Source: an uncultured Eubacteriales bacterium | GTDB lineage: Bacteria; Bacillota; Clostridia; Oscillospirales; QAMX01 | Direction of reading: 5' to 3' | Assembly: GCA_934546935.1 (NCBI GenBank) | Contig: CAKTEH010000014.1 | Coordinates: forward strand, 1 to 60,662 | Length of the DNA: 60,662 bases | Part shown: one piece after another, positions 15,085-24,460 of the stretch | How positions within the stretch are numbered: the first letter of the stretch is position 1 | How the letters are laid out: each line of letters starts with the position of its first letter | Made by a program: the position numbers and the translations under genes | The notes under the pieces: generated by a model | Seen by the model: only the letters and a program-made list of their open reading frames with translations | Databases searched by the model: none | What the model was told of the DNA's origin: nothing

Positions 15085-16262
15085 AAAAACTGCATGGCCT
15101 TTATAATTACCTTTCGACAAGCGTGCGGGTGGAAATCCGCGGCACGAGCCCGGAGCGTTTTCTTAATCTGTGCTCCCTGCATGAAATTGACGTCTGGGGG
15201 ATCGAATACCGCGAACCCAACTGCCTGCGCGTTTCGATGCATGCCCGTGCGTTCCTTTCCATTGCGCCGATTGTACGGCGCAGCGCCTGCCGGGTACGTA
15301 TTGTGGGGCGGCGCGGCGCGCATTATGGCATAAAGCGCCTGTTAAGGAAGAAGCTGCTGCTTGGCATGCTGACGGTTTTTGCCGGCGTTTGTATATTGAT
15401 GAACACCATGGTTCTGTCCTTTGAATTTACCGGATACGAAACGGTGCGGCCGCGGCAGATCCTGGAAGCCATGCAGAAAAACGGCCTGGATTTCGGCACC
15501 TTCAAAAAAGACGTCGACGCATCAGACCTGCGCAATTTTATTCTTGCGGAAATCCCGGAACTGATCTGGTTTACAGTCACCTTCCATGGCAGCCGCGCTA
15601 CTGTCGATGTACGCGAGCGCGAACCGGTACCGGAGGTGGTCAATGAAACGCTTGCAGCGGATGTGGTTTCCGATTTCCATGGGATTATCCGCGACCTTTC
15701 TGTTTACAAGGGGCAGGCGCAGGTGGAAATCGGCGATATTGTAACGCCGGGGAGCCTGCTGGTTTCAGGGGCGGTAGAGCTGCGGCTCGACGGGAAAACG
15801 CTTGTGACGCATGCGCGCGCGGATATTTTAGCGGACGTCTGGTATAAAACCACGCTTGCGCTGCCGCTGACGGGGACGGCCAAGACGCCGACTGGGCGGG
15901 AGAAGACGCGGTGGGCGTTGGTTTTTGGAAAAAAACGGCTTAATTTTTATAAAAATGATGGAAAGGTATTTGACAATTATGATAAAATAATAAAAAGGCA
16001 TACCTTGTCCCTTGGCGGCGGCTGGGAACTGCCGGTAACGCTCGTGGAAGAACGTTATATCGAATATGAGACATTCAATTCTGCGCTTGCAGCGGAGGAT
16101 GTGGCGGCCGACCTGACCGCAACGGCGCGGCGTATTACGCTCGGGCTGGACGCGGGCGTTGAAGTGACCAGCGCATCGGCGCGGCAGAGCGGGGAAATAC
16201 TGTATGCCTACGCCTATGGTAAGTGTGAGCGGAAAATTGGCCAGACGATCGTCCGCGAATAA
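15081..16262 (+). CDS. yqfD: Sporulation protein YqfD
   Basis: A 393-residue YqfD-family protein: a cytoplasmic N-terminal domain (to about 85), one transmembrane segment LLGMLTVFAGVCILMNTMV near 92-110, and a large exported domain. The start of that domain, VDASDLRNFILAEIPELIW with REREPVPEV after it, resembles POTRA-like stabilisation domains. It forms the usual yqfC-yqfD-phoH-ybeY order of Clostridia. Function in the engulfed forespore envelope is inferred from Bacillus. Confidence 0.93.
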   Translation: MKKLHGLYNYLSTSVRVEIRGTSPERFLNLCSLHEIDVWGIEYREPNCLRVSMHARAFLSIAPIVRRSACRVRIVGRRGAHYGIKRLLRKKLLLGMLTVFAGVCILMNTMVLSFEFTGYETVRPRQILEAMQKNGLDFGTFKKDVDASDLRNFILAEIPELIWFTVTFHGSRATVDVREREPVPEVVNETLAADVVSDFHGIIRDLSVYKGQAQVEIGDIVTPGSLLVSGAVELRLDGKTLVTHARADILADVWYKTTLALPLTGTAKTPTGREKTRWALVFGKKRLNFYKNDGKVFDNYDKIIKRHTLSLGGGWELPVTLVEERYIEYETFNSALAAEDVAADLTATARRITLGLDAGVEVTSASARQSGEILYAYAYGKCERKIGQTIVRE

Positions 16263-16297
16263 AACCAAAATACAAAAGACAATTCCGAGGGTTTGCG

Positions 16298-17305
16298 ATG
16301 GAACAAATTATAAATGTGGAAAGGCTGGAGTATCTGATCAGCGTTTTCGGTTCTTTTGATGAAAATATCCGCATCATAGAGCGGGAGTTCGACGTACAGG
16401 CGGTCTACCGCGGCACAGAGATCAAGCTTGTCGGGGAACCGGAGAATGTAATGCTGGCGGCAAAGGCGCTGGAGGGGCTTCTGGAGCTTTCGGCCAAAGG
16501 GGAAGATATCAATGCACAGACGGTATCCTATGTCGCCGCGCTGGCACGTGAAGGCAGGGTTGAGCGCGTTGGCGAGATGACGCGCGGCGTGGTGTGCATT
16601 ACTTCGCGCGGCAAGCCTGTCAAGCCTAAGACGCTCGGGCAGAAAAATCTGATCGACGCCATTGGGAAAAACACGGTTACCATTTGTGTCGGTCCTGCCG
16701 GCACTGGAAAGACCTATCTAGCCGTCGCTGCGGCTGTGGCGGCGTTCCGCGAAAAGCAGGTAGACCGCATTATCATTACCCGTCCGGCAGTTGAGGCCGG
16801 CGAACGGCTGGGCTTCCTTCCTGGTGATCTGCAGTCGAAGGTCGATCCCTATCTGCGCCCACTTTACGATGCGCTGTTTGATCTGATGGGGCCGGATACC
16901 TACCATCATTGTGTGGAACGCGGGAATATTGAAGTCGCGCCGCTTGCCTATATGCGCGGGCGCACGCTGGACGACAGCTTTATTATCCTGGACGAAGCGC
17001 AGAACACAACGCCGGAGCAGATGAAAATGTTTTTGACGCGTATCGGCTTTGGTTCAAAAGCGGTTGTTAATGGCGACGATACCCAAATTGACCTGCCGTC
17101 GGGAAAGGCCAGCGGCTTAAAAAGCGCGTTGAAAATCCTTGGCGACGTAGAAGGAATCGGGATCGTAAAGCTTTCCGACCGCGACGTTGTGCGCCATGAA
17201 TTGGTGCAGCGCATTATCCGCGCTTATGATGCGTACGAGCGCAAGCACATGGACAAAAATGCGCGCGAATACAAAAAACGCTATGTCGTGGAAAAGAAGG
17301 ACTGA
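16298..17305 (+). CDS. phoH: PhoH-family ATPase
   Basis: A 335-residue PhoH/YbeZ-type P-loop ATPase. An N-terminal KH-like part (about 10-95) precedes the ATPase core with Walker A GPAGTGKTYLAVA at 131-143 and Walker B FIILDEAQNTTPEQM near 228-242. Its gene is paired with ybeY across bacteria, and a role in RNA or ribosome metabolism with YbeY is likely. GAGGG precedes the ATG by six bases. It follows yqfD by 35 bases. Confidence 0.93.
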   Translation: MEQIINVERLEYLISVFGSFDENIRIIEREFDVQAVYRGTEIKLVGEPENVMLAAKALEGLLELSAKGEDINAQTVSYVAALAREGRVERVGEMTRGVVCITSRGKPVKPKTLGQKNLIDAIGKNTVTICVGPAGTGKTYLAVAAAVAAFREKQVDRIIITRPAVEAGERLGFLPGDLQSKVDPYLRPLYDALFDLMGPDTYHHCVERGNIEVAPLAYMRGRTLDDSFIILDEAQNTTPEQMKMFLTRIGFGSKAVVNGDDTQIDLPSGKASGLKSALKILGDVEGIGIVKLSDRDVVRHELVQRIIRAYDAYERKHMDKNAREYKKRYVVEKKD

Positions 17306-17310
17306 CGGGC

Positions 17311-17817
17311 ATGCTGCTGAAATTTCATAAAATCGAAATTCGCGGGGCGGACCGTACGTGCGCGCGGCTGATCCGCCGCTGCATCCGCGCTGTGTTGCTG
17401 TTGGAACAGGTCCCCTTCCGCTGTAAGGTCTGCGTTACCGTGACGGATGATGAAGGGATCCGGACGGTCAACCGGGAGCACCGGCAGGTCGACGCGGCGA
17501 CGGATGTGCTTTCCTTCCCGCTTTTGGACTGGTACGACGGGAAAGGCGCGCTGCCTGCGCGCTGGGACTATGATCCGGCAAGCCATTGTGTGGAGCTGGG
17601 TGATGTAGTCCTTTCCTATGAACGCGCGGCTGCGCAGGCCCGGCAGTTCGGGCACAGCGTCGAGCGGGAATGCGGTTATCTTACCGTGCATTCGGTGCTC
17701 CATCTGCTTGGCTATGACCATGTGGACGACGCCTTGCGGCGCAGGAGAATGCGCAGGCGCGAGGAAGCGGTAATGACGGCGCTGTGCCTGCCTCGTGTAG
17801 CGCAGCCCGTGCAATAA
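17311..17817 (+). CDS. ybeY: Endoribonuclease / rRNA maturation factor YbeY
   Basis: A 168-residue metalloprotein that takes part in 16S rRNA 3'-end processing and ribosome quality control. The signature HSVLHLLGYDH at 127-137 gives the three zinc-binding His residues (127, 131, 137). ATDVLSFPL at about 63-71 and LGDVVLSYERA are also typical. The tail after the motif is short, Arg-rich (RRRRMRRREE) and ends VAQPVQ. It starts five bases after phoH. Confidence 0.95.
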   Translation: MLLKFHKIEIRGADRTCARLIRRCIRAVLLLEQVPFRCKVCVTVTDDEGIRTVNREHRQVDAATDVLSFPLLDWYDGKGALPARWDYDPASHCVELGDVVLSYERAAAQARQFGHSVERECGYLTVHSVLHLLGYDHVDDALRRRRMRRREEAVMTALCLPRVAQPVQ

Positions 17818-17837
17818 ACAAATGGGGTTTTCTGGAT

Positions 17838-18722
17838 ATGGAAATTAGAAAAACCGGGGTTTTTACGATGCTTGGACGTCCGAACGTCGGGAAATCCACT
17901 TTGACAAACGCGTTGGTCGGCGAAAAGGTGACGATTGTATCGGATAAGCCGCAAACGACACGCAACCGGGTTACCGGGATTGTGCCCTACCGCGATGCAC
18001 AGTTTATTTTTATTGATACGCCCGGATTTCACAAACCGAAAAATAAGCTTGGCGATTACATGGTCGGCGTGGTCAACGACTCTGTCGGCGATGCCGATGC
18101 CGGGATCCTGGTTGTGGAACCGCGAGCACCGGGAAAACAGGAAAAAATACTGATCGGCCGCATGCAGGACGAAGGTATGCCTATGCTGCTGTTTATCAAT
18201 AAAGCCGATGCGGTCGATAAACGCGAAATTCTGGGCGTAATTGAGCAGTATGCGGCGCTTGCTGAATTTGTTACGATTATCCCGGCCAGCGCAAAGACTG
18301 GAGACGGTGTGGAAATTCTGCAGGAAGAGCTTTATAAACTCTGCGAAGATGGTCCGGCACTGTATGAAGAAGGGATTTTCTCCGATCAAAGCGAGCGTGT
18401 TATGGCGGCGGAATTTATCCGGGAAAAGCTTCTTCGGCTGCTCGACCGCGAAGTCCCGCATGGGATTGCGGTGGAAATAGAAAAATTTGACGAATCCAAC
18501 GCGGACTATACGGAGGTCGGCGCAGTGATTTACTGTGAAAAGGAATCCCATAAGGGCATTGTGATCGGCAAAAACGGCGCAATGTTGAAAAAGGTGGGGC
18601 AATATGCGCGCCAGGATATGGAAAAACTGCTCGGGAAAAAGGTGTTTTTGACCCTTTGGGTAAAAATCCGGGAAAATTGGCGTGACGACGGGTATTCTAT
18701 CCGCGATTTTGGCTATGAATGA
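17838..18722 (+). CDS. era: GTPase Era
   Basis: Era binds the 3' end of 16S rRNA and checks 30S assembly. The chain (294 aa) has G1 GRPNVGKS at 13-20, a G2/switch region with TTRNRVTG, G3 DTPGFH, and G4 NKAD, then a C-terminal KH domain with IGKNGAMLKKVGQYARQDM. ATG 17838 is the family start; an upstream open extension overlaps ybeY and is ignored. It follows ybeY by 20 bases and overlaps recO by eight. Confidence 0.96.
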   Translation: MEIRKTGVFTMLGRPNVGKSTLTNALVGEKVTIVSDKPQTTRNRVTGIVPYRDAQFIFIDTPGFHKPKNKLGDYMVGVVNDSVGDADAGILVVEPRAPGKQEKILIGRMQDEGMPMLLFINKADAVDKREILGVIEQYAALAEFVTIIPASAKTGDGVEILQEELYKLCEDGPALYEEGIFSDQSERVMAAEFIREKLLRLLDREVPHGIAVEIEKFDESNADYTEVGAVIYCEKESHKGIVIGKNGAMLKKVGQYARQDMEKLLGKKVFLTLWVKIRENWRDDGYSIRDFGYE

Positions 18723-19485
18723 GAAGCTGGAAACCTCTGGCCTTGTGATCCGCGAGATTCCTGTAAAGGAAAATAATGCGCTGTTAACCGTACTGACAGC
18801 GACGCAGGGCGTAATCACCGCCACAGCCTATGGCGCGCGTAAACCCGGCGCTTCACTTTCCGCGGGTACAAAACTGTTCAATTATGCCGAATTTACTTTT
18901 GTCGAGAGCCGCGGCCGCTATAAAGTCGATGCGGCGCGCGGCATAGAATCGTTTTTTGGGCTTTCGCGTTCGGTAGAGGCGCTTTCCGCGGCGTCTTATT
19001 TTGCCGAGGTATTGTATGATGTATGTGTCGCAGGCCAGCCGGATACGCAGGTTTTGCGTCTTGCGCTGAACTGCCTGTATGCGCTGATGACAGAAAAAAA
19101 GCCGGTGGCGCTTGTGAAATCGGTGTTTGAGCTGCGCCTTCTTGCCGAGTCCGGATTTGCGCCGGAACTGGATGCATGCGCTGGCTGCGGCTGTGAGGAA
19201 ACGGTTTTATTCAGCCCGGAGGAGGCTTGCGTCCTGTGTGCCGGATGCGGGCAGCGCAGCGGACTGCCTGTGCTTCCTGCGCCTGCAGGCGTGAGACAGG
19301 CAATGCGTTATATTGTTTCGGCTCCGATGGCGAAAATTTTTGCGTTCTCCATCGGAGAGGCATCCATACGGAACCTTGGAACGCTGTGTGAACGTTATGT
19401 GCGTGCGCAGACCGGGCGCAAATATGAAAGTTTGAATGTCTATCACGCGCTGATGGATCCCGTTGGCGACGGAGGAAAAAAATGA
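18715..19485 (+). CDS. recO: DNA repair protein RecO
   Basis: RecO loads RecA at single-stranded gaps with RecR. The N-terminal OB fold has the family pattern GLVIREIPVKENNALLTVLT and ITATAYGARKPGASL; the helical C-terminal domain carries a four-Cys zinc knob, CAGC near 154-157 and CVLCAGC about 20 residues later. It has 256 residues. Start ATG 18715 overlaps the era stop by eight bases; its own stop overlaps mutS2. Confidence 0.92.
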   Translation: MNEKLETSGLVIREIPVKENNALLTVLTATQGVITATAYGARKPGASLSAGTKLFNYAEFTFVESRGRYKVDAARGIESFFGLSRSVEALSAASYFAEVLYDVCVAGQPDTQVLRLALNCLYALMTEKKPVALVKSVFELRLLAESGFAPELDACAGCGCEETVLFSPEEACVLCAGCGQRSGLPVLPAPAGVRQAMRYIVSAPMAKIFAFSIGEASIRNLGTLCERYVRAQTGRKYESLNVYHALMDPVGDGGKK

Positions 19486-21893
19486 GCCAGACTCTTTATG
19501 AAAAATCAAGGCTGACGCTGGAATTGCCGCAGGTGCTGGAGAAAATTGCCGCTTATGCGGTGTCTGACGGCGCCAAAGCAATGATTCTGGCTACGCGCCC
19601 TTATACGTATCTGGAAGATATCCGCGCAAAAATGCGCGAGATTACCGACGCATTGGCGCTGATGCGTACCCGGAGCGCCCCGATGTTTTCAGGGCTTTCC
19701 GACGTGACTGTACAGCTGCGGCGCGTCGAAATCGGCGGTTCGCTTTCACCGGGCGAGCTTTTGAAAATTTGCGACCTGCTGCGCTGTGCGCGCGCGACGC
19801 AGGAATACGGCGATCCGGATATGCGCCGCGACGGCCTGCATACCTGTCTGGATACGCGTTTCCGTGCGCTGCATGTAAACCGTACGCTGGAAAACCTGAT
19901 TTCCGGATCCGTCCTGAATGAGGACGAGCTGGCCGATTCCGCCTCGCCGGAACTTGCGTCTATCCGCCGCCATATCCGTCAGGCCAACGCCCGTGTGCGC
20001 GAGGTGCTCCAGCGTATTATTTCCTCCCCGGCGTATTCCCGCTCCCTGCAGGAAGCGCTGATTACCCAGCGGGGCGGGCGCTTTGTCGTACCGGTTAAGG
20101 CGGAATACCGCGCCGATATCCGTGGGCTTGTCCACGATGTCAGCGCATCGGGCGCAACGCTGTTTATCGAGCCGGAGCAGGTTGTGGAAGCCAATAACGA
20201 AATCCGCCTGCTTGGCGCGAAAGAGGAAAAGGAAGTGGAACGCATCCTTGCCATGCTCAGCGCTGAGGTCGCCAATTACGCCGGCGCTATTGAAGATAAT
20301 GTTCATAATCTGTGTTATCTTGACGCTGTTTTCGCTAAGGCGCAGTATTCCCGGGCAACCGACGCTTTCGAGCCGCAGCTTTCAGAAGGCCTGGTAATCG
20401 ACCTGCGCCGGGCGCGGCATCCGCTGCTTGATCCGCACAAGGCTGTGCCGGTTGACATCCGCGTCGGCGGCGATTTTGATACGCTGGTCATTACTGGCCC
20501 GAATACAGGCGGGAAAACGGTTGCGCTTAAAACCATCGGGCTTTTGACGCTGATGGCGCAGTGCGGCCTGCATATCCCTGCTTCGGAGGAGTCTACGGTG
20601 TCGCTGTTTACCCGGATTTTTGCGGATATCGGCGATGAGCAGAGCATTTCCCAGTCGCTTTCGACCTTTTCTTCCCATATGGTCAATATTGTCGGCGTGC
20701 TGGAGCAGCTTGACGACCGTTCGCTTGTGCTGTTCGATGAGCTGGGCGCAGGTACGGACCCGACAGAAGGCGCGGCGCTTGCAACGGCAATTATTGAGCA
20801 TTGCCGGAGCCAGGGCGCCCGGTTGGTTGCGACGACGCATTATGCAGAGCTGAAAATGTATGCGCTTACCCAGCCGGGCGTGGAAAACGCGGCATGCGAG
20901 TTTGACCTGGAAACCCTGCGGCCGACATACCGGCTGCTTATCGGCGTGCCGGGTAAATCCAACGCCTTTGCCATTTCCAAGCGTCTTGGTCTGGATGAAC
21001 GGATTATTGCCCAGGCGCGCGCGGCGCTTTCCGGCGAATCCATTAAGTTTGAAGATGTAATTTCCGATCTTGAAAGCAAGCGCCAGGCAATGGAAAAAGA
21101 GCTTGCCGTCGCAGCCTCGGCCCGCATGGAGTCGGAAAAACGCGCCAGGGAGGCCGAAAAAAAACAGCTTGAAACACAGCGGGAAAGCGTACGTGAACTG
21201 GAACGCGCCCGCCGGGAAGCGCAGAAGCTGATTTCTGATGCGAAGGCGGTGACGGAAGCGGCTTACAGGGAGCTGGCCGAACTGAAAAAGCGGGCGGCGG
21301 CGGAGAAATTTGCTACGGATATCGCCGCTTCCCGCGCGCAGATTGACCGGACGCTGAATGAAGCCTCGCGCCGCGCAAATCCGGAGATTCCGCAGACGAA
21401 GCTTGCACCGCAGCGCCCGCTGCAGCCGGGCGATATAGTTGCGCTCGGCATCACCGGGACCCGCGCAGAGGTACTGACCGCGCCGGATAAAAACGGGCAG
21501 GTTACCCTGCAGGCCGGGATTATGACCGTTACGGCGAAGGCGGACACGCTGCGGCTGCTCGAGGAGGAGACAAAGGCCGCAAAGGTGAAATTTACGCCTG
21601 CCAAGCCTGCTTCCAGCTATGCTATATCCTCGCACACGCGCGATGCGGTTACAACTCTGGACATCCGGGGGATGGCTTCGGATGAGGCGCTTATTGAGCT
21701 GCAGCGTTTTATTGACGCCGCGCAGCTTGCCCATCTGTCCCCGGTGACGATCATCCATGGAAAGGGTTCGGGCGTTCTAAGGCAGGCGGTCAGTGCATAT
21801 CTTAAAAAAGACCGGCGCATTGCTTCCTTCCGTCCGGGTAAATATGGGGAAGGGGAAGCCGGTGTAACGGTCGCGGAGCTTAAAGGCGTGTAA
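19482..21893 (+). CDS. mutS2: Endonuclease MutS2
   Basis: An 803-residue MutS2. There is no mismatch-recognition domain; the core has the ABC-type ATPase with Walker A GPNTGGKTVALK at 339-350, VLFDELGAGTDPTEGAAL as Walker B/signature, and a following KOW-like and coiled-coil part (about 515-640, rich in E, R, K, A). The last 75 residues are an Smr nuclease domain with LDIRGMASDEAL and IIHGKGSGVLR. MutS2 limits recombination and, in Bacillus, rescues collided ribosomes. GGAGG overlaps the recO end. Confidence 0.95.
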   Translation: MSQTLYEKSRLTLELPQVLEKIAAYAVSDGAKAMILATRPYTYLEDIRAKMREITDALALMRTRSAPMFSGLSDVTVQLRRVEIGGSLSPGELLKICDLLRCARATQEYGDPDMRRDGLHTCLDTRFRALHVNRTLENLISGSVLNEDELADSASPELASIRRHIRQANARVREVLQRIISSPAYSRSLQEALITQRGGRFVVPVKAEYRADIRGLVHDVSASGATLFIEPEQVVEANNEIRLLGAKEEKEVERILAMLSAEVANYAGAIEDNVHNLCYLDAVFAKAQYSRATDAFEPQLSEGLVIDLRRARHPLLDPHKAVPVDIRVGGDFDTLVITGPNTGGKTVALKTIGLLTLMAQCGLHIPASEESTVSLFTRIFADIGDEQSISQSLSTFSSHMVNIVGVLEQLDDRSLVLFDELGAGTDPTEGAALATAIIEHCRSQGARLVATTHYAELKMYALTQPGVENAACEFDLETLRPTYRLLIGVPGKSNAFAISKRLGLDERIIAQARAALSGESIKFEDVISDLESKRQAMEKELAVAASARMESEKRAREAEKKQLETQRESVRELERARREAQKLISDAKAVTEAAYRELAELKKRAAAEKFATDIAASRAQIDRTLNEASRRANPEIPQTKLAPQRPLQPGDIVALGITGTRAEVLTAPDKNGQVTLQAGIMTVTAKADTLRLLEEETKAAKVKFTPAKPASSYAISSHTRDAVTTLDIRGMASDEALIELQRFIDAAQLAHLSPVTIIHGKGSGVLRQAVSAYLKKDRRIASFRPGKYGEGEAGVTVAELKGV

Positions 21894-22016
21894 ACCGCGT
21901 AAGCCTCGGGGTTTAATTCCTGCAAAATTAGTATGCAATGCCGCATTTATTGGAGAAACAAGGGGTTTTGGCGAAAAAAATCCGACGCTTTACGGGAAGA
22001 TTATCTAATTTGACGA

Positions 22017-22045
22017 TTGCATAAATTCCACACAATAGTTATACT
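22017..22045 (+). promoter_or_regulatory. Promoter of the HPr-like gene
   Basis: TTGCAT, 17 bases, TATACT, about 70 bases upstream of the start codon. The -35 is weak. A TTGACG seven bases earlier is too far from the -10 to pair with it. Confidence 0.4.
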
Positions 22046-22113
22046 AAAACTGGTGTCGGGTTATTTGCATGTTCTGCCTGGCGCGCATACATTCTAAACG
22101 GGAGCGATTGTAT

Positions 22114-22371
22114 ATGTTTTCTAAGGAAGTTGAGGTTGCCAATCAGGTAGGACTGTACGCACGTCCCGCAACGCATTTTGTTCAAAAGGCCAATGAATTC
22201 AAAAGCGGTGTTTGGATTGAAAAAGAAGAGCGCCGCGTCAATGCAAAAAGTCTTCTGGGCATCCTCTCCCTTGGTATTGGCAAAGGTTGTGTGATCACGA
22301 TTATGGCCGAAGGAAGTGACGCGCAGGAAGCGGTCATGGCGCTTACAGAGCTTGTAAGCTCGCAGGATTGA
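22114..22371 (+). CDS. HPr-like protein lacking the phosphorylated His (Crh-like)
   Basis: An 85-residue HPr-fold protein. In HPr the motif G-L-H-A-R-P carries His15, phosphorylated by enzyme I; here it reads GLYARPATH, so residue 15 is Tyr. The regulatory site is intact: NAKSLLGILSLG places Ser at 46, the target of HPr kinase. Loss of position 15 with Ser46 kept is the arrangement of Bacillus Crh (Gln15), which does not transport sugar but serves as CcpA co-regulator. ATG 22114 is chosen because the HPr fold starts there. It stands alone, with promoter and terminator, between mutS2 and uvrC; no PTS gene is near. Confidence 0.85.
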   Translation: MFSKEVEVANQVGLYARPATHFVQKANEFKSGVWIEKEERRVNAKSLLGILSLGIGKGCVITIMAEGSDAQEAVMALTELVSSQD

Positions 22372-22388
22372 GAATTGCCTGGTATGAG

Positions 22389-22424
22389 ATTCCCGCATGT
22401 GCAGAAAACATGCGGGAATTTTTT
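22389..22424 (+). terminator. Terminator of the HPr-like gene
   Basis: ATTCCCGCATGT / ACATGCGGGAAT, 12 pairs, seven-base loop, then six T. It begins 17 bases after the stop. Confidence 0.9.
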
Positions 22425-22472
22425 CATGGAAATCAGCCATATTTCCCCATCAGGGGATTCGCTATAAAAAAT

Positions 22473-22501
22473 TTGACTTATGCGGCGTTTTGGGGTAAAA
22501 T
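22473..22501 (+). promoter_or_regulatory. Promoter of the uvrC operon
   Basis: TTGACT, 17 bases, TAAAAT, the same hexamers and spacing as the ftsZ promoter. It predicts a leader of about 130 bases before uvrC. Confidence 0.6.
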
Positions 22502-22527
22502 AAAACCTAAGTATGTATCTTTTCATC

Positions 22528-22597
22528 GATGGGCGTCCGCGGTTCCCGCTATGCGGCTGCGTGTGATTCCAGTTTTCCGTATGCCCGTCTTTTTTTT
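22528..22597 (+). promoter_or_regulatory. Terminator-like structure in the uvrC leader
   Basis: GATGGGC (22528-22534) can pair with GCCCGTC (22583-22589), one T-G pair, enclosing a GC-rich loop with further short stems, and is followed at once by eight T (22590-22597). It lies between promoter and uvrC start, so it could act as an attenuator. Confidence 0.45.
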
Positions 22598-22636
22598 GGA
22601 ACCTCCTGCCTGGGAAAGGGAACCGGATATAGAACC

Positions 22637-24460
22637 ATGGAGTATTTGCAGCTTCGGAAAAAAGCATATTCCCTGCCTTTAAAGCCGGGCGTTTATCAGA
22701 TGAAGGACGCCGCAGGCCGGATTATCTATGTGGGTAAGGCAAAAAAACTGCGCAACCGCGTTTCAAGTTATTTTATCAATGAAGGCGGGCATGGGCCTAA
22801 GACTGAAACCATGGTTTCCCATGTCTGTGACTTTGACGTCATCATTACTTCCACCGAATGGGAAGCGCTGGTTCTGGAAAATACACTGATTAAGCTGCAT
22901 AAGCCAAAATACAACATTCTTTTGAAAGATGATAAAGGCTATCCGTTTATTCGTGTGGATACCCGCCAGAAGTATCTGGAGTTTTCTGTTGTGCCCCGTA
23001 TCGAGGAAGACGGCGCGCGCTATTTCGGCCCCTATTCGGGCCGCCGGGTAGCCTTTTCGGTACTGGATACGATTAAGGAAACTTTCCGCCTGCCGTCATG
23101 CAGCCGCAGGTTCCCCCGCGATATTGGGAAAGGCCGTCCATGTCTGGACTATCAGCTTGGCAAATGCATCGGCGTGTGTGCCGGTGCGGATTATACGGAA
23201 TACCGGGCGCTGGCAGATAATGCCGTATCATTGCTGTCAGGAAAGTATGAGGATGTTGCGCGGCAGATCAAGGAGGAAATGGAACAGGCTGCGGAGGCGC
23301 TGGAGTTTGAACGTGCGGCGCGTCTGCGCGACAGGCTTGCGGCGCTGAAAAAGATTGGCGACCGGCAGAAGGTCGTTGCCGCAAAGGCCCCGGATACGGA
23401 TATTGTCGCGTTTTATCCAGGCGAGATCAAAAGCGCCGCCGCAGTGCTGCATTATGCAGATGGGACGCTGTTTTCCAAGGATGTGCAGATTACCGACGCA
23501 GCCGACCGCGAGGATGCGGCAGAGATTATGGATGTGTTCCTGCGCCAGTTTTATACAGAATCGGCGTTTATCCCCTCTGAAATTATCTGCTGGCCGCCGC
23601 TTGAGGACAGCGCATTGATGGAAAAGTGGCTCTCGGCAGTGGCCGGCCATGCTGTCAGGCTTCCCCGGCCCGGGCGTGAACGCCGGCGTTATATTGATAT
23701 GGCAATGCTCAATGCGCGGGACGAAGCCGAACGGGCTGCACAGCGCTCGGCGAGGCAGTCTAAGCTTCCCCAGCAGCTGAAGGACATGCTGGGGCTTTCA
23801 AAAAAGCCGGTGCGCATTGAAGCTTATGATATTTCCAACACGGCCGGCGGGGAGACCGTCGGCGGGATGGTTGTGTTTATCGACGGGAAGCCGAAAAAAA
23901 ACGAGTACCGTAAATTTAAAATCGAGGATATTGAAGGGCAGAACGACTATGCCGCGATGGCGCAGATGCTGACGCGGCGCTTTAAGCGCCTGCTTGATGG
24001 GGATGAGAAGTTTAAGGAAATGCCCGATCTGCTGCTGATCGACGGCGGCGAGGGGCATGTACATGCCTCCCGGGAAGCGCTTGATGCGTTGGGCGTCGAC
24101 TGTGAGATCCGCGGTATGGTTAAGGATGATCACCACCGTACCCGCGCGATTGTCAATGAAGATGGCGCACAGGTATGGATCAAAACGAACCAGAATGTTT
24201 TTGCTTTTATCGGGACCGTGCAGGAGGAAGTCCACCGGTATGCCATTGGCTATCACCGCAAACTCCGTGCACAGACCGGGGCAGGCAGTGAGCTGGATAA
24301 AATCCCGGGTATCGGCCCGGTCCGGCGCAATGCTTTGCTGAAACAGTTTAAAAGCATGGATGCAATCCGTGCCGCGACATCCGCAGAACTTGAGCATTTT
24401 CTGACAAAGCCTGCGGCTGCCGCCGTATATGCGTATTTCCATGGAGAGGGAGAAAAATGA
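22637..24460 (+). CDS. uvrC: Excinuclease ABC subunit UvrC
   Basis: UvrC makes both incisions in nucleotide excision repair. The 607-residue chain has the GIY-YIG nuclease (GVYQMKDAAGRIIYVGKAKK near 15-34), a UvrB-binding UVR motif near 200-235, the RNase H-like nuclease with IEAYDISNTAGGETVGGMV, and a C-terminal helix-hairpin-helix pair (LDKIPGIGPVRRNALLKQF). ATG 22637 is the family start; the open frame before it is leader. Stop overlaps rsmD by four bases. Confidence 0.96.
   Translation: MEYLQLRKKAYSLPLKPGVYQMKDAAGRIIYVGKAKKLRNRVSSYFINEGGHGPKTETMVSHVCDFDVIITSTEWEALVLENTLIKLHKPKYNILLKDDKGYPFIRVDTRQKYLEFSVVPRIEEDGARYFGPYSGRRVAFSVLDTIKETFRLPSCSRRFPRDIGKGRPCLDYQLGKCIGVCAGADYTEYRALADNAVSLLSGKYEDVARQIKEEMEQAAEALEFERAARLRDRLAALKKIGDRQKVVAAKAPDTDIVAFYPGEIKSAAAVLHYADGTLFSKDVQITDAADREDAAEIMDVFLRQFYTESAFIPSEIICWPPLEDSALMEKWLSAVAGHAVRLPRPGRERRRYIDMAMLNARDEAERAAQRSARQSKLPQQLKDMLGLSKKPVRIEAYDISNTAGGETVGGMVVFIDGKPKKNEYRKFKIEDIEGQNDYAAMAQMLTRRFKRLLDGDEKFKEMPDLLLIDGGEGHVHASREALDALGVDCEIRGMVKDDHHRTRAIVNEDGAQVWIKTNQNVFAFIGTVQEEVHRYAIGYHRKLRAQTGAGSELDKIPGIGPVRRNALLKQFKSMDAIRAATSAELEHFLTKPAAAAVYAYFHGEGEK

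Noticed and set aside
14730..15323. N-terminal extension of ylbJ by about 200 codons
   Set aside because: It overlaps yqfC and yqfD on the other strand and lacks a ribosome site; YlbJ homologues start at the ATG near 14729.
20382..21758. 458-codon reverse frame inside mutS2
   Set aside because: Shadow of mutS2; Arg- and His-rich low-quality protein without motifs.
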